This document shows positions 15,742 to 23,625 of a stretch of 30,606 nt of DNA, piece by piece. The translations under genes and the position numbers were made by a program. This DNA is from RGEC01 sp964626685 (GTDB lineage Bacteria > Bacteroidota > Bacteroidia > NS11-12g > UBA955): contig CAZVJY010000021.1 of assembly GCA_964626685.1 (NCBI GenBank), positions 1-30,606 on the forward strand, given 5' to 3'. Positions within the stretch are counted from its first letter, which is position 1, and each line of letters opens with the position of its first letter. Under the pieces are notes generated by a model. It worked only from the letters and a program-made list of their open reading frames with translations, had not been told where the DNA came from and ran no database searches.

Positions 15742-17304
15742 ATGAAGTCTGTCTTAGGTCTTTTGGCCCTATGCGTAGGGGTTGTTCCTTCTCTTTTCGC
15801 TCAAAGCGAATTTGATGCACTCCGTTACAGCACCATAGGTTCGGGTGGCACAGCCAGAACCATGGGTATGGCAGGGTCGTTTTCCGCCATCGGTGCCGAT
15901 GGTTCGGCAGCGATGACCAATCCCGCAGGTATTGCTACTTTCCGGCGCAGTGAATTCAACATCGGTGCTCAGTTTCAGAATACCATTTACAACGCGGATT
16001 ATCTTGGAGAAAATCTGAGAGAGACAAGACTCAATTTCAATTTACCGTCTATCCATTACATCAAGGCAGATGTTCAGTATGACGCAACCGGCAAACCCCG
16101 AAAAAAAGGACTGAGTGCAGTTTGTTATGGTTTTCACATGAATCGGTTGGCCACGTTCGGTGGTACCATGGCTTTTCAGGGAAATAACCGCAGGTCTTCG
16201 GTAACCGATTTTTTTGCTGAGGTTGCCAACCGGGATGGAAATCCGGCTCAGCTGATAAGCGGTTCTTTGCCGAGTCTGGCCTATGATGCCTGGGTTATTG
16301 ATTATGACAGGGGCGGATCAGGACGATATACTTCTGCCTATAAAGACAGCATACGCAATAGCGATCAGACTGGCGAAATAGTAAGCCGTGGCGCGATATA
16401 TGAGTATCAGGGTACGGTAGGCCTGAATTTTTCGAACAAGGTGATGCTGGGTTTGGGTTTATTGTACTCATCCCTCCGCTACAGCGAGGATTTGAGTATG
16501 CTTGAGCAGGACCGCCGTCGTGTTGATATCAATGATATTAGAACGTTGGATCTGGCCTCACTGGATTATCAAAGCAAGTTTACAGATCGCGGGGGTGCCT
16601 GGGCCGCCCGTGTGGGTGTGATTGTGAGGCCAACAGAACAGCTTAGACTGGCTGCATCTGTTCACACACCCAGAACGTATACGGTGAACAGTGAATTTGG
16701 TTATTCCATCGCCCCCAAAGCAGATCCGGGTGCCATTGGCAGCTGGGAGGCGCAGTTCAATGATCCGTTGAATACCTATAAATACAAAATCACTACCCCA
16801 TCACGGTTTAACGCCGGTATCGGTTTTGTGATTCAAAAAGCCATGCTTATCAATGTAGATTTTGAGTTTTATAACTACGGATCTGCCCGTCTGCGTGCCG
16901 ATGATGTGTTTACCTTCAATGCCGAAAACAGCGCCATACGCCGCAATTACCGTAATGTGACGAATGTGCGCATTGGTGCAGAGTGGAACATGCCCAATCC
17001 GGACAACAAGGATCAGGCGTATCGTTTCAGGGCCGGTTTTGGCGTGCTGCCCTCACCATATAACACCAGTGTAGCCGGTTTGAATCCCGAGCTTAAAAAA
17101 GCCAACACGGTGCTTTCCTGCGGCTTTGGATTGCGTGATAAGGACTATTATTTTGATTTTGCCCTTAGTTCGCAGTCGGCAGCGGGTTTTTATACGCCCT
17201 ATCCCATCACAGATCCCAAGTTTGCTTCTGAGGATAATGAACTGACCTACAAGCGAAATCGGGTTTTTCTGACCTTTACGCTGGGTTTTAACCTGGATAA
17301 TTAA
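15742..17304 (+). CDS. OmpP1/FadL-type outer-membrane barrel protein
   Basis: Predicted outer-membrane beta barrel, 520 aa. Signal peptide MKSVLGLLALCVGVVPSLFAQ with cleavage after AQ. The N-terminal plug-like segment TARTMGMAGSFSAIGADGSAAMTNPAGIATF is characteristic of OmpP1/FadL/TodX proteins, with the N-P-A-G motif. Alternating amphipathic strands continue to the end, which finishes FLTFTLGFNLDN, near-terminal aromatics typical of barrels. FadL relatives carry hydrophobic substrates; the substrate here is unknown. It forms an operon with the repeat-rich lipoprotein, and transcription likely ends at the hairpin at 17375-17398. Confidence 0.85.
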   Translation: MKSVLGLLALCVGVVPSLFAQSEFDALRYSTIGSGGTARTMGMAGSFSAIGADGSAAMTNPAGIATFRRSEFNIGAQFQNTIYNADYLGENLRETRLNFNLPSIHYIKADVQYDATGKPRKKGLSAVCYGFHMNRLATFGGTMAFQGNNRRSSVTDFFAEVANRDGNPAQLISGSLPSLAYDAWVIDYDRGGSGRYTSAYKDSIRNSDQTGEIVSRGAIYEYQGTVGLNFSNKVMLGLGLLYSSLRYSEDLSMLEQDRRRVDINDIRTLDLASLDYQSKFTDRGGAWAARVGVIVRPTEQLRLAASVHTPRTYTVNSEFGYSIAPKADPGAIGSWEAQFNDPLNTYKYKITTPSRFNAGIGFVIQKAMLINVDFEFYNYGSARLRADDVFTFNAENSAIRRNYRNVTNVRIGAEWNMPNPDNKDQAYRFRAGFGVLPSPYNTSVAGLNPELKKANTVLSCGFGLRDKDYYFDFALSSQSAAGFYTPYPITDPKFASEDNELTYKRNRVFLTFTLGFNLDN

Positions 17305-17374
17305 ACTAACCTAGCATACGTGCATATCCGCTCCGGTTTGCTGAATTTGTAAATCTTAATAAACAAACAATAAA

Positions 17375-17398
17375 AAAGGGAGGCATAAACCTCCCTTT
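17375..17398. terminator. Bidirectional rho-independent terminator
   Basis: AAAGGGAGG (17375-17383), loop CATAAA, CCTCCCTTT (17390-17398): a perfect 9-bp stem. On the minus strand it is followed by a T6 run, a strong terminator for nrdJ. On the plus strand it follows the barrel gene and the T-run is shorter. Confidence 0.85.
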
Positions 17399-17418
17399 CT
17401 CATTATTGCTGTTTAATT

Positions 17419-20400
17419 TTAGCTGCAACCCAGGCTATTGCCACAGTTCAGGCACTTGTAGCATGTGCCGCTGCGTACGGTAATGTGTCCGCATACGTTG
17501 CAGGCAGGTGCATCGCTCTGTACCTCACGCAGGTGATCCTGCATGTTTTTTACACCGCCACCGGTTTCCAGCATGGCTGCATTCTCGGTAGAGGGCAGGG
17601 GCTCGGGTGTGAACATGGGAACAAACTCGCTGATTACAGGGGCTTCAGCTGCATCATTTTTGGTATACGCGCTGGGTTTCACCTGTACGAGGTCTTCGCG
17701 GCCCAGGTATTCGTATCCGAGCAGACGGAAGATATAATCCACGATGGAGGTTGAGTTTTTGATGTTGGGGTGACCTTCCACCATACCGCTGGGTTCAAAG
17801 CGGGTGAAGGCAAACTTGTCAACGAACTCTTCCAAAGGCACACCGTACTGCAGACCCACTGAGATGGCAATGCTGAAGCAGTTCATCAGGGAGCGGAAGC
17901 TGGCGCCTTCTTTGTGCATATCAATGAAGATTTCACCGAGGGTTCCGTCATCGTAATCGCCGGTGCGCACGAAGATGGTTTGTCCGCCTACTTTGCCTTT
18001 CTGTGTAAAGCCTTTGCGCTTGTTGGGCAGGCGCTTCTTCTCTACGATGTTGGAGAGCTGGCGCTTGAACTTGGTATCGGGGCTTTCGTTCAGGATGCGT
18101 TTGGCGGCTTCCAGTACGATTTCCGGGGTCAGTTCTTCTGCGTAGCGAATAACGGTTGTTTCTGCTGCGGGAGCGGCGTCAGATTTGGCTTCTGCCTTGT
18201 CTTCGCTTTCGCTGGTTTCAGATTTATTGCTAAGGGGCTGGCTCAGTTTGCAGCCGTCGCGGTAAAGTGCGTTGGCTTTCAGGCCCAGCTGCCAGCTAAG
18301 TTCGTAGCAATCTTTAATATCCTGTTCGTTGGCTTCGTTGGGCAGGTTGATGGTTTTGCTGATAGCACCTGAGATGAAAGGCTGTGCAGCGGCCATCATG
18401 CGGATGTGTGCAAACGGATGGATGTAGCGCTGACCGATGTTGCCGCACTTATTTGCGCAGTCAAATACATTGTAGTGCTCTTCTTTCAGGAAGGGTGCGC
18501 CTTCAATGGTCATGGTACCGGTAACGAAGTCGTTGCAGGCGCGGATTTCATCGCGGGTAAAGCCCAGGGCTTCCAGCATGTTAAAGCGGGGACTGTCATA
18601 CTGCTCGGCAGTGAAACCAATGCGCTGCAGGGTTTCTTCGCCCAGAGAGTATTTGTTGAATACAAAACCAATTTCGAATGCCATGGGCGCTTCGGCTTCC
18701 AGTTTCTGCAGGTCAGCATCGTTGAAGCCTTTGGCTTTCAGTGTTTCATGGTTAATGAAAGGTGCGTTTACGAAAGTCTGATGGCCTTTGGCGTAGTTTA
18801 CGATGGCATCCACTTCTTCGGGAGCATAGCCCAGGTTTTTGAGGGCAATTGGAACAGTGTGGTTTACAATTTTGAAGTAACCGCCACCGGACAGTTTTTT
18901 GTATTTAACGAGTGCAAAATCAGGCTCAATACCGGTAGTGTCGCAATCCATGAGCAGACCGATGGTGCCGGTAGGGGCAATTACAGTGGCCTGTGCGTTG
19001 CGGAAGCCATATTTTTCACCCCACTGCAGGGCTTTGTCCCAGGCGCTGCAAGCTGATTTAAGCAGGTAATCAGGGCAGAATTTTTCGTCGATACAAACGG
19101 GTTTGATGCCGAGATTTTCGAATGCCAATGGGGTGTTGTAAGCCGCGTAGCGGTGGTTGCGAATAACGCGAAGCATGTGCTTCTTGTTTTTCTCATACAT
19201 GCGGAATGGGCCTTTTACGGCAGCCATTTCAGCGCTGGTAGCGTAAGAAACACCGGTGAGGATGGCGGTGATGGCGCTGCAAATAGCGGTAGCTTCCTTG
19301 CTATCGTAAGGAATGCCTGCGCACATCAGCATGCTGCCGAGGTTAGCGTAGCCCAGACCCAGGGTGCGGTAGTCGTAGCTCAGTTGTGCCACTTCTTTGC
19401 TGGGGAACTGCGCCATGAGAACCGAGATTTCCAGTACGGTGGTCCACAGACGTGCTGCATATTCAAAAGAACCCACATTGAACTCACGGGTTTCTTCGCT
19501 GAAGAACTTGCGCAGGTTCAGTGATGCCAGGTTGCATGCTGTATTGTCGAGGAACATGTATTCGCTGCAGGGGTTGCTGGCATTGATGCGACCGCCTTCG
19601 GGGCAGGTGTGCCATTCGTTGATGGTATCATCGTACTGAACACCGGGATCGGCACATGACCAAGCGGCAGCGCCGATGGCATCCCATACCTGTCCTGAGG
19701 GCATGGTTTTCATTACCTTGCCATTGCTACGGGCAGTAAATTCCCAATCTTCTCCGTTTTTCAGTTTTTCGAAGAAGCGGTTGGGTATACGAATAGAGTT
19801 GTTGCTGTTTTGTCCGGAAACGGTTGCGTATGCGTCGCCTTCGTAGTCGTTGCTGTAGCCGGCATCGATAAGGGCAGCCACTTTTTTCTCTTCATCCTTT
19901 TTCCACTGGATAAATTCCATGGCTTCGGGGTGGTCGAGGTCGAGGCACACCATTTTAGCGGCACGACGGGTAGTACCACCGCTTTTAATAGCACCTGCGG
20001 CACGATCACCGATTTTGAGGAAGCTGAGCAGACCGCTGCTGGTTCCGCCACCGGAGAGTTTTTCACCGGCACCGCGGATGCGGCTGAAGTTGGTTCCCAC
20101 ACCGGAACCGTATTTGAAGATACGGGCTTCACGTACCCAAAGGTCCATGATACCGCCTTCGTTCACCAGATCATCATCTACTGACAGGATAAAGCAGGCA
20201 TGGGGTTGAGGACGCTCGTATGCCGAAGTACTCTTCATGAGTTTTTCGGTTTCGGGATCAACGTAATAGTGACCCTGAGGTTTGCCGGCGATGGCGTAGC
20301 TGCTGTATAGGCCGGTGTTGAACCACTGAGGGCTGTTGGGTGCAGATTCCTGGTTGAGCATGGAATAAACCAGCTCTTCATAGAAAACCTGTGCATCGGT

Positions 20401-20739
20401 GGTAGAAGCGAAGTAGTTGTACTTTTCGCCCCACTGTCTCCAGCAGTTTGCTAGGCGGTGAACCACCTGCTTCACACTGGTTTCGCTGCCGAGGCTGCCA
20501 TCGGGCTGAGGCACGCCGGCTTTGCGGAAATACTTTTGCGCAAGAATATCGGTAGCTACCTGACTCCACCCCGCCGGAACCTCCACATTTTTCATTTCAA
20601 ACACCACGCTGCCATCGGGTTTTTTAATAACCGAGCTGCGGTGGTCGTAGGTGAACTGGTCGAAGGGACTTACACCCTCAACGGTGTTTTGCCTCTTGAA
20701 CTCGAGGCCTTTTGTGTTTACTGTGGTTTCTTGCGTCAT
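17419..20739 (-). CDS. nrdJ: Vitamin B12-dependent ribonucleoside-diphosphate reductase (class II)
   Basis: Makes deoxyribonucleotides using adenosylcobalamin instead of a diiron or glycyl radical, so it works with or without oxygen. 1106 aa. Substrate and radical-site segments: QPHACFILSVDDDL, NPCSEYMFLDNTACNLASLNL with the active-site cysteine and the N-x-C-x-E pattern, and PTGTIGLLMDCDTTGIEPDFALVKYK. About 830-860 is a low-complexity acidic/alanine linker (SETSESEDKAEAKSDAAPAAE). The C-terminal part has KGFTQKGKVGGQTIFVRTGDYDDGTLGEIFIDM and the tail CNVCGHITVRSGTCYKCLNCGN, two CxxC pairs plus a terminal cysteine. This tail is usual in this subclass. No NrdAB is in view. The start is an ATG at 20739 behind an A-rich stretch. 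Confidence 0.95.
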   Translation of the reverse strand: MTQETTVNTKGLEFKRQNTVEGVSPFDQFTYDHRSSVIKKPDGSVVFEMKNVEVPAGWSQVATDILAQKYFRKAGVPQPDGSLGSETSVKQVVHRLANCWRQWGEKYNYFASTTDAQVFYEELVYSMLNQESAPNSPQWFNTGLYSSYAIAGKPQGHYYVDPETEKLMKSTSAYERPQPHACFILSVDDDLVNEGGIMDLWVREARIFKYGSGVGTNFSRIRGAGEKLSGGGTSSGLLSFLKIGDRAAGAIKSGGTTRRAAKMVCLDLDHPEAMEFIQWKKDEEKKVAALIDAGYSNDYEGDAYATVSGQNSNNSIRIPNRFFEKLKNGEDWEFTARSNGKVMKTMPSGQVWDAIGAAAWSCADPGVQYDDTINEWHTCPEGGRINASNPCSEYMFLDNTACNLASLNLRKFFSEETREFNVGSFEYAARLWTTVLEISVLMAQFPSKEVAQLSYDYRTLGLGYANLGSMLMCAGIPYDSKEATAICSAITAILTGVSYATSAEMAAVKGPFRMYEKNKKHMLRVIRNHRYAAYNTPLAFENLGIKPVCIDEKFCPDYLLKSACSAWDKALQWGEKYGFRNAQATVIAPTGTIGLLMDCDTTGIEPDFALVKYKKLSGGGYFKIVNHTVPIALKNLGYAPEEVDAIVNYAKGHQTFVNAPFINHETLKAKGFNDADLQKLEAEAPMAFEIGFVFNKYSLGEETLQRIGFTAEQYDSPRFNMLEALGFTRDEIRACNDFVTGTMTIEGAPFLKEEHYNVFDCANKCGNIGQRYIHPFAHIRMMAAAQPFISGAISKTINLPNEANEQDIKDCYELSWQLGLKANALYRDGCKLSQPLSNKSETSESEDKAEAKSDAAPAAETTVIRYAEELTPEIVLEAAKRILNESPDTKFKRQLSNIVEKKRLPNKRKGFTQKGKVGGQTIFVRTGDYDDGTLGEIFIDMHKEGASFRSLMNCFSIAISVGLQYGVPLEEFVDKFAFTRFEPSGMVEGHPNIKNSTSIVDYIFRLLGYEYLGREDLVQVKPSAYTKNDAAEAPVISEFVPMFTPEPLPSTENAAMLETGGGVKNMQDHLREVQSDAPACNVCGHITVRSGTCYKCLNCGNSLGCS

Positions 20740-21101
20740 ATTTTTTTAATTAGAGGGGGTTGTGGTTACCGAGCGATATAAAAAACGGTCGGGAGTTCAA
20801 ATGTATTTCATGTGTAACAGCATTTCCGAATTGGCTTTTCCACAGGTTTGGCCTAAAGCCAAACAGTGGTTGGACTTAAGCTTGTTGAAAAAGCGTGTAA
20901 GCCCATCCCTGTAAGTGTTTTACAGGAATGAAAATCTTTAAACCCTTGCAGCATAAAGAAAAATGATAGCCCAACAAAAAGCTGTTTATAAAAAGAGCCT
21001 GAATTTACGAAAAACACCCGTAAAATACAAGTAAAACAATGATAAAATGCAGATTTATGAGGGCTGTAATTCTGTTATGGTTTTTTCTGTGTTTCTTTGC
21101 A
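20740..21101. other. Intergenic region between divergent nrdJ and GGGP synthase genes
   Basis: About 360 bases with no convincing gene. It holds a possible nrdJ -7 element TACATTTG on the minus strand at 20798-20805. A compound hairpin lies at 20840-20869 (CCAC/GTGG outside GTTTGGC/GCCAAAC, loop CTAAA). A second hairpin is at 20908-20926 (CCTGTAA/TTACAGG, loop GTGTT). A possible plus-strand -7 element TTTCTTTG is at 21092-21099. No canonical cobalamin riboswitch core or NrdR box was seen. Confidence 0.5.
20798..20805 (-). promoter_or_regulatory. Possible -7 element of nrdJ
   Basis: TACATTTG on the minus strand is an exact match and would give a leader of about 55 bases before the ATG at 20739. 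The two hairpins would then lie upstream of the promoter rather than in the RNA. Confidence 0.35.
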
Positions 21102-21866
21102 ATGATGGCAAACATTCTATCATGGTTGGCTTCACGGCACAAATCGGGTGTTAAATCGTTGGTGGTGCTGTTTGATCCCGATGATGATTCTGCACTGCGC
21201 GCAGCTGTCGCCCAGCATGCGGTTAGGCATGGAGTAAATTTGTTTTTGGTGGGAGGGAGTTTGCTTACTGAGGGCAATACCTACCGTTGTGTGGATGAAT
21301 TGAAGCAGAAGGGTGCAGAGCGTGTTGTTTTATTTCCCGGAAACGAGATACAGGTGGTTTCAAACGCCGATGCTATTCTTTTTATGTCTTTAATATCCGG
21401 CCGTAATCCGGAATACCTGATTGCCAAACAGGTAGCGGCAGCTCCATTTATACACCGCTCCGGGCTGGAGACCATACCCACGGGTTATCTGCTGATTGAA
21501 GGCGGAAAAATGACCACAGCCCATTACATCAGCCAGACCATGCCCATTCCGGCAGATAAGCCGGAAATTGCAGCAACAACTGTTCTGGCCGGTGCCATGT
21601 TAGGCATGAAAGCGATGTATATGGATGCGGGTAGCGGTGCCACACGCAGGATTTCTGCAGAAATGATCGCAGCCGTGCGTACTATCTTTGATGGCGTGCT
21701 ATTTGTAGGGGGCGGAATAAGAGACGCAAAAGCCGCAGAAACCGCCTGGAATGCGGGTGCAGATATTGTGGTGGTGGGCAATGCAGCCTTCGAAAACCCT
21801 GATACCATACGCGAAATAGCCGAAGTGTTGAATAAAATGAATAGTTCCAAGGTTTCGATGTCTTAA
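21102..21866 (+). CDS. Geranylgeranylglyceryl/heptaprenylglyceryl phosphate synthase homologue
   Basis: Predicted TIM-barrel prenyltransferase joining a polyprenyl diphosphate to sn-glycerol 1-phosphate, the first ether bond of archaeal-type lipids. Family features: LVVLFDPDD near the N-terminus (Mg/phosphate), FLVGGSLLTEG, VVLFPGNEIQVVSNADAILFMSLISGRNPEYLIAKQ, IPTGYLLIEGG, MDAGSGA, and phosphate-binding VGGGIRDAKAAETAWNAGADIVVVGNA. I start at ATG 21102 (254 aa) because the longer ORF adds an implausible hydrophobic N-terminus and TTTCTTTG lies just before. Bacteroidota are known to carry group II members of this family; their role in the cell is unsettled. It appears to lead an operon with the next two genes, spaced about 20 and 9 bases apart. 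Confidence 0.88.
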   Translation: MMANILSWLASRHKSGVKSLVVLFDPDDDSALRAAVAQHAVRHGVNLFLVGGSLLTEGNTYRCVDELKQKGAERVVLFPGNEIQVVSNADAILFMSLISGRNPEYLIAKQVAAAPFIHRSGLETIPTGYLLIEGGKMTTAHYISQTMPIPADKPEIAATTVLAGAMLGMKAMYMDAGSGATRRISAEMIAAVRTIFDGVLFVGGGIRDAKAAETAWNAGADIVVVGNAAFENPDTIREIAEVLNKMNSSKVSMS

Positions 21867-21886
21867 GCAAGCTGCGTATTTTGTAT

Positions 21887-22414
21887 ATGTTTTTATATCC
21901 GTTTAAAACCATTTGGCTGAAAACAGGCTCCGGAAGAGAAGCAATAGCCGGTAGTATCCTGCAGCAAACCTACCTGAGCGATGCCGGCTACAAAAAATCT
22001 GATAATCTGACCAAATTCTTTTACGGGCTTGTAAATGAAAATGAGTTTGTGCTGGAAAATATCGGGAATAAACGCATTCCTGAGTTTTTCGAAGGTGATA
22101 TAGTAGGTGTCGGTGATGAAACCTATGTAAAGCTCAGCATGGGCGCATTGAAACATGTACGGATTTATATTCTCTACTGGCTGCTCTTGCTTGCAGGCAT
22201 GTTTTTTCTGTTAAGGGCCTTGTTTGGACTGGATACCGTGGATCTTCAGATTCAACTTATATTCGGAGGTATCATGCTTTTTCTGGCCGGTTATGGCTAT
22301 TATTTCACCCGTCAGTTTCACCAAAAGGTACAATCAGGTATAGATTTTTTCAGGGGATTGCTTCAGGCGGAAGTAATATCCGTAAATGAAGTTCCGCCTC
22401 TTTTCAGGCGCTAA
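21887..22414 (+). CDS. Membrane protein with two helices, unknown function
   Basis: 175 aa from the ATG at 21887; the ORF can begin at a TTG at 21881, which overlaps a promoter-like TATTTTG, so the ATG is preferred. The N-terminal half is soluble (YLSDAGYKKSDNLTKFFYGLVNENEFVLENIGN). It is followed by a hydrophobic segment around residues 92-110 (IYILYWLLLLAGMFFLL) and a second around 123-142 (LIFGGIMLFLAGYGYYF). A basic, amphipathic C-terminus follows (RQFHQKVQSGIDFFRGLL). I do not recognise the family. Its place directly after the GGGP synthase homologue, in the same direction, makes a membrane-lipid link worth testing. Confidence 0.7.
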   Translation: MFLYPFKTIWLKTGSGREAIAGSILQQTYLSDAGYKKSDNLTKFFYGLVNENEFVLENIGNKRIPEFFEGDIVGVGDETYVKLSMGALKHVRIYILYWLLLLAGMFFLLRALFGLDTVDLQIQLIFGGIMLFLAGYGYYFTRQFHQKVQSGIDFFRGLLQAEVISVNEVPPLFRR

Positions 22415-22423
22415 CCCAAAACA

Positions 22424-23026
22424 ATGAAGACATACTCTTATTTACTGATTTTTCTGATGACAGTCATTTGCAATGTGCTTGCATCGCAGGATACCCTTTT
22501 TCTTAGAAACAAAACGCAGGTTATTTGCACCGTTACCAGAATATACCCTGAAAGGGTAGAATACCTCAGCCTTGGAGATTCCGCAAAAAGACAATTCTAT
22601 TCATACCGAAAAAGCGATGTGATTATGATTCGGTATGCAGGTGGGAAGTCCGATACGTTTTTAAAACAAGCCGTTGCATTTCTGTCGGATACAAACTCAC
22701 TCAAGGAAAATCAGTATGAGAAAGGGCTTGATGACGGCTTCGACCGATACCGTCCCACGGAAGAGCGCTGGGCGGGTATAGGAGCCGGGTTGGGCAACTT
22801 TTTAATTCCTGCCAGTATTGTTGTTCCGATAGCATATTCTGTTTCAAAAGTATCTTCTCGTAAGATTCAGGACAATCAATTCATTGTTAGCAAAAACGAT
22901 TCATACCGAAGAGGATACCTTGAAGGCGCTACAAAACGCCGGCGCAGGGCCGTCTGGACCTCCTACGGCATAACCACAGGTGCTGCCATTGCAGGGCTCG
23001 CGGGATTTCTGGTACTGATTTTTTAA
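22424..23026 (+). CDS. Secreted or membrane-anchored protein with a DVIxLKNG-like N-terminal domain
   Basis: 200 aa. Signal peptide MKTYSYLLIFLMTVICNVLA, then DTLFLRNKTQVICTVTRIYPERVEYLS and FYSYRKSDVIMIRYAGG. This small beta domain occurs in many Bacteroidota exported proteins and I know no function for it. The central part has a hydrophobic stretch (about 125-145), and the end is a basic GYLEGATKRRRRA followed by a glycine/alanine-rich helix (TGAAIAGLAGFLVLIF). The start is 9 bases after the preceding membrane-protein gene, and it converges with the thioredoxin-like gene 2 bases after its stop. It is probably the last gene of the GGGP synthase operon. Confidence 0.72.
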   Translation: MKTYSYLLIFLMTVICNVLASQDTLFLRNKTQVICTVTRIYPERVEYLSLGDSAKRQFYSYRKSDVIMIRYAGGKSDTFLKQAVAFLSDTNSLKENQYEKGLDDGFDRYRPTEERWAGIGAGLGNFLIPASIVVPIAYSVSKVSSRKIQDNQFIVSKNDSYRRGYLEGATKRRRRAVWTSYGITTGAAIAGLAGFLVLIF

Positions 23027-23028
23027 TA

Positions 23029-23562
23029 TCAGCGAGCCAGTTCCAGCAAATCCCTTTCCCATGACTTGCCGGGCGTTTCCACAATTTGTCCAAGCAGTTT
23101 GCCATTTTTGTAAACAAACACTGTAGGCACTCTGGATACAACATGTTCTGAAGCAAAGTCCCGGAGCAATGGCTTTTTGTCTTTGGATACTTTATAATAT
23201 CCAAATTCCGATGCGTCCGCATTTAGACCATCCAGTACCCTGCATAGCCGGGGCAACTCTCTGCGGGTATCACTGCACCAGTTTCCACCGATGACTTTTA
23301 CGGACAGCGAATCGTTCCAGCGGTTTTTAAGCTCAGCCATATCTGCGCTATCCGGCTTGTAGGTGCTGTATTCTGTTGCTATGTTTTGGATAAATTTATC
23401 GGCAATGGCCTTTTGCAGCGAATCATCCGATTGCAAATCGGGTTGCAAGGTGGCTGTCAGTTTTTCCTTATGGGTGTTTTGTGCAGGCATACGGTATTCT
23501 TTGGGTTTTGAGCAGTATTTTGCCATTCCCAGCAGGGCAAACAACAGGGTAAGGGATTTCAT
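23029..23562 (-). CDS. Exported thioredoxin-like protein with a single active-site cysteine
   Basis: 177 aa. The N-terminal hydrophobic stretch MKSLTLLFALLGMAKYC suggests export; the cysteine at 17 is only a poor lipobox. The thioredoxin fold occupies about 85-177: KVIGGNWCSDTRRELPRLCRVLD replaces the usual WCxxC by WCSDT, and SRVPTVFVYKNGKLLG contains the cis-proline. Loss of the second cysteine argues against ordinary dithiol exchange. A further cysteine occurs 9 residues after the threonine. The gene has an exact -7 element (TAATTTTG, 23567-23574) 4 bases before its ATG and is divergent from the polyprenyl synthase gene. Confidence 0.8.
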   Translation of the reverse strand: MKSLTLLFALLGMAKYCSKPKEYRMPAQNTHKEKLTATLQPDLQSDDSLQKAIADKFIQNIATEYSTYKPDSADMAELKNRWNDSLSVKVIGGNWCSDTRRELPRLCRVLDGLNADASEFGYYKVSKDKKPLLRDFASEHVVSRVPTVFVYKNGKLLGQIVETPGKSWERDLLELAR

Positions 23563-23566
23563 GTCA

Positions 23567-23574
23567 CAAAATTA
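23567..23574 (-). promoter_or_regulatory. -7 element of the thioredoxin-like gene
   Basis: TAATTTTG on the minus strand is an exact match, 4 bases before the ATG at 23562. Confidence 0.5.
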
Positions 23575-23606
23575 GCTTCTTAGAACGCAATGCGGGCCAA
23601 AAATTG

Positions 23607-23614
23607 TAGCTTTG
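23607..23614 (+). promoter_or_regulatory. -7 element that decides the polyprenyl synthase start
   Basis: TAGCTTTG is an exact match. It lies downstream of the first possible ATG (23590), which would therefore not be in the message. Usable starts are ATG 23617 or ATG 23626. Confidence 0.5.
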
Positions 23615-23625
23615 CCATGCAAATT

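Noticed and set aside
17419..20739. Several long open frames antisense to nrdJ and within recQ and proS on the opposite strand
   Set aside because: They are phase shadows of strongly coding genes, with no independent promoter or recognisable protein.
20740..21101. Cobalamin riboswitch upstream of nrdJ
   Set aside because: The conserved core sequences of cobalamin riboswitches were not found on the minus strand; only generic hairpins are present.
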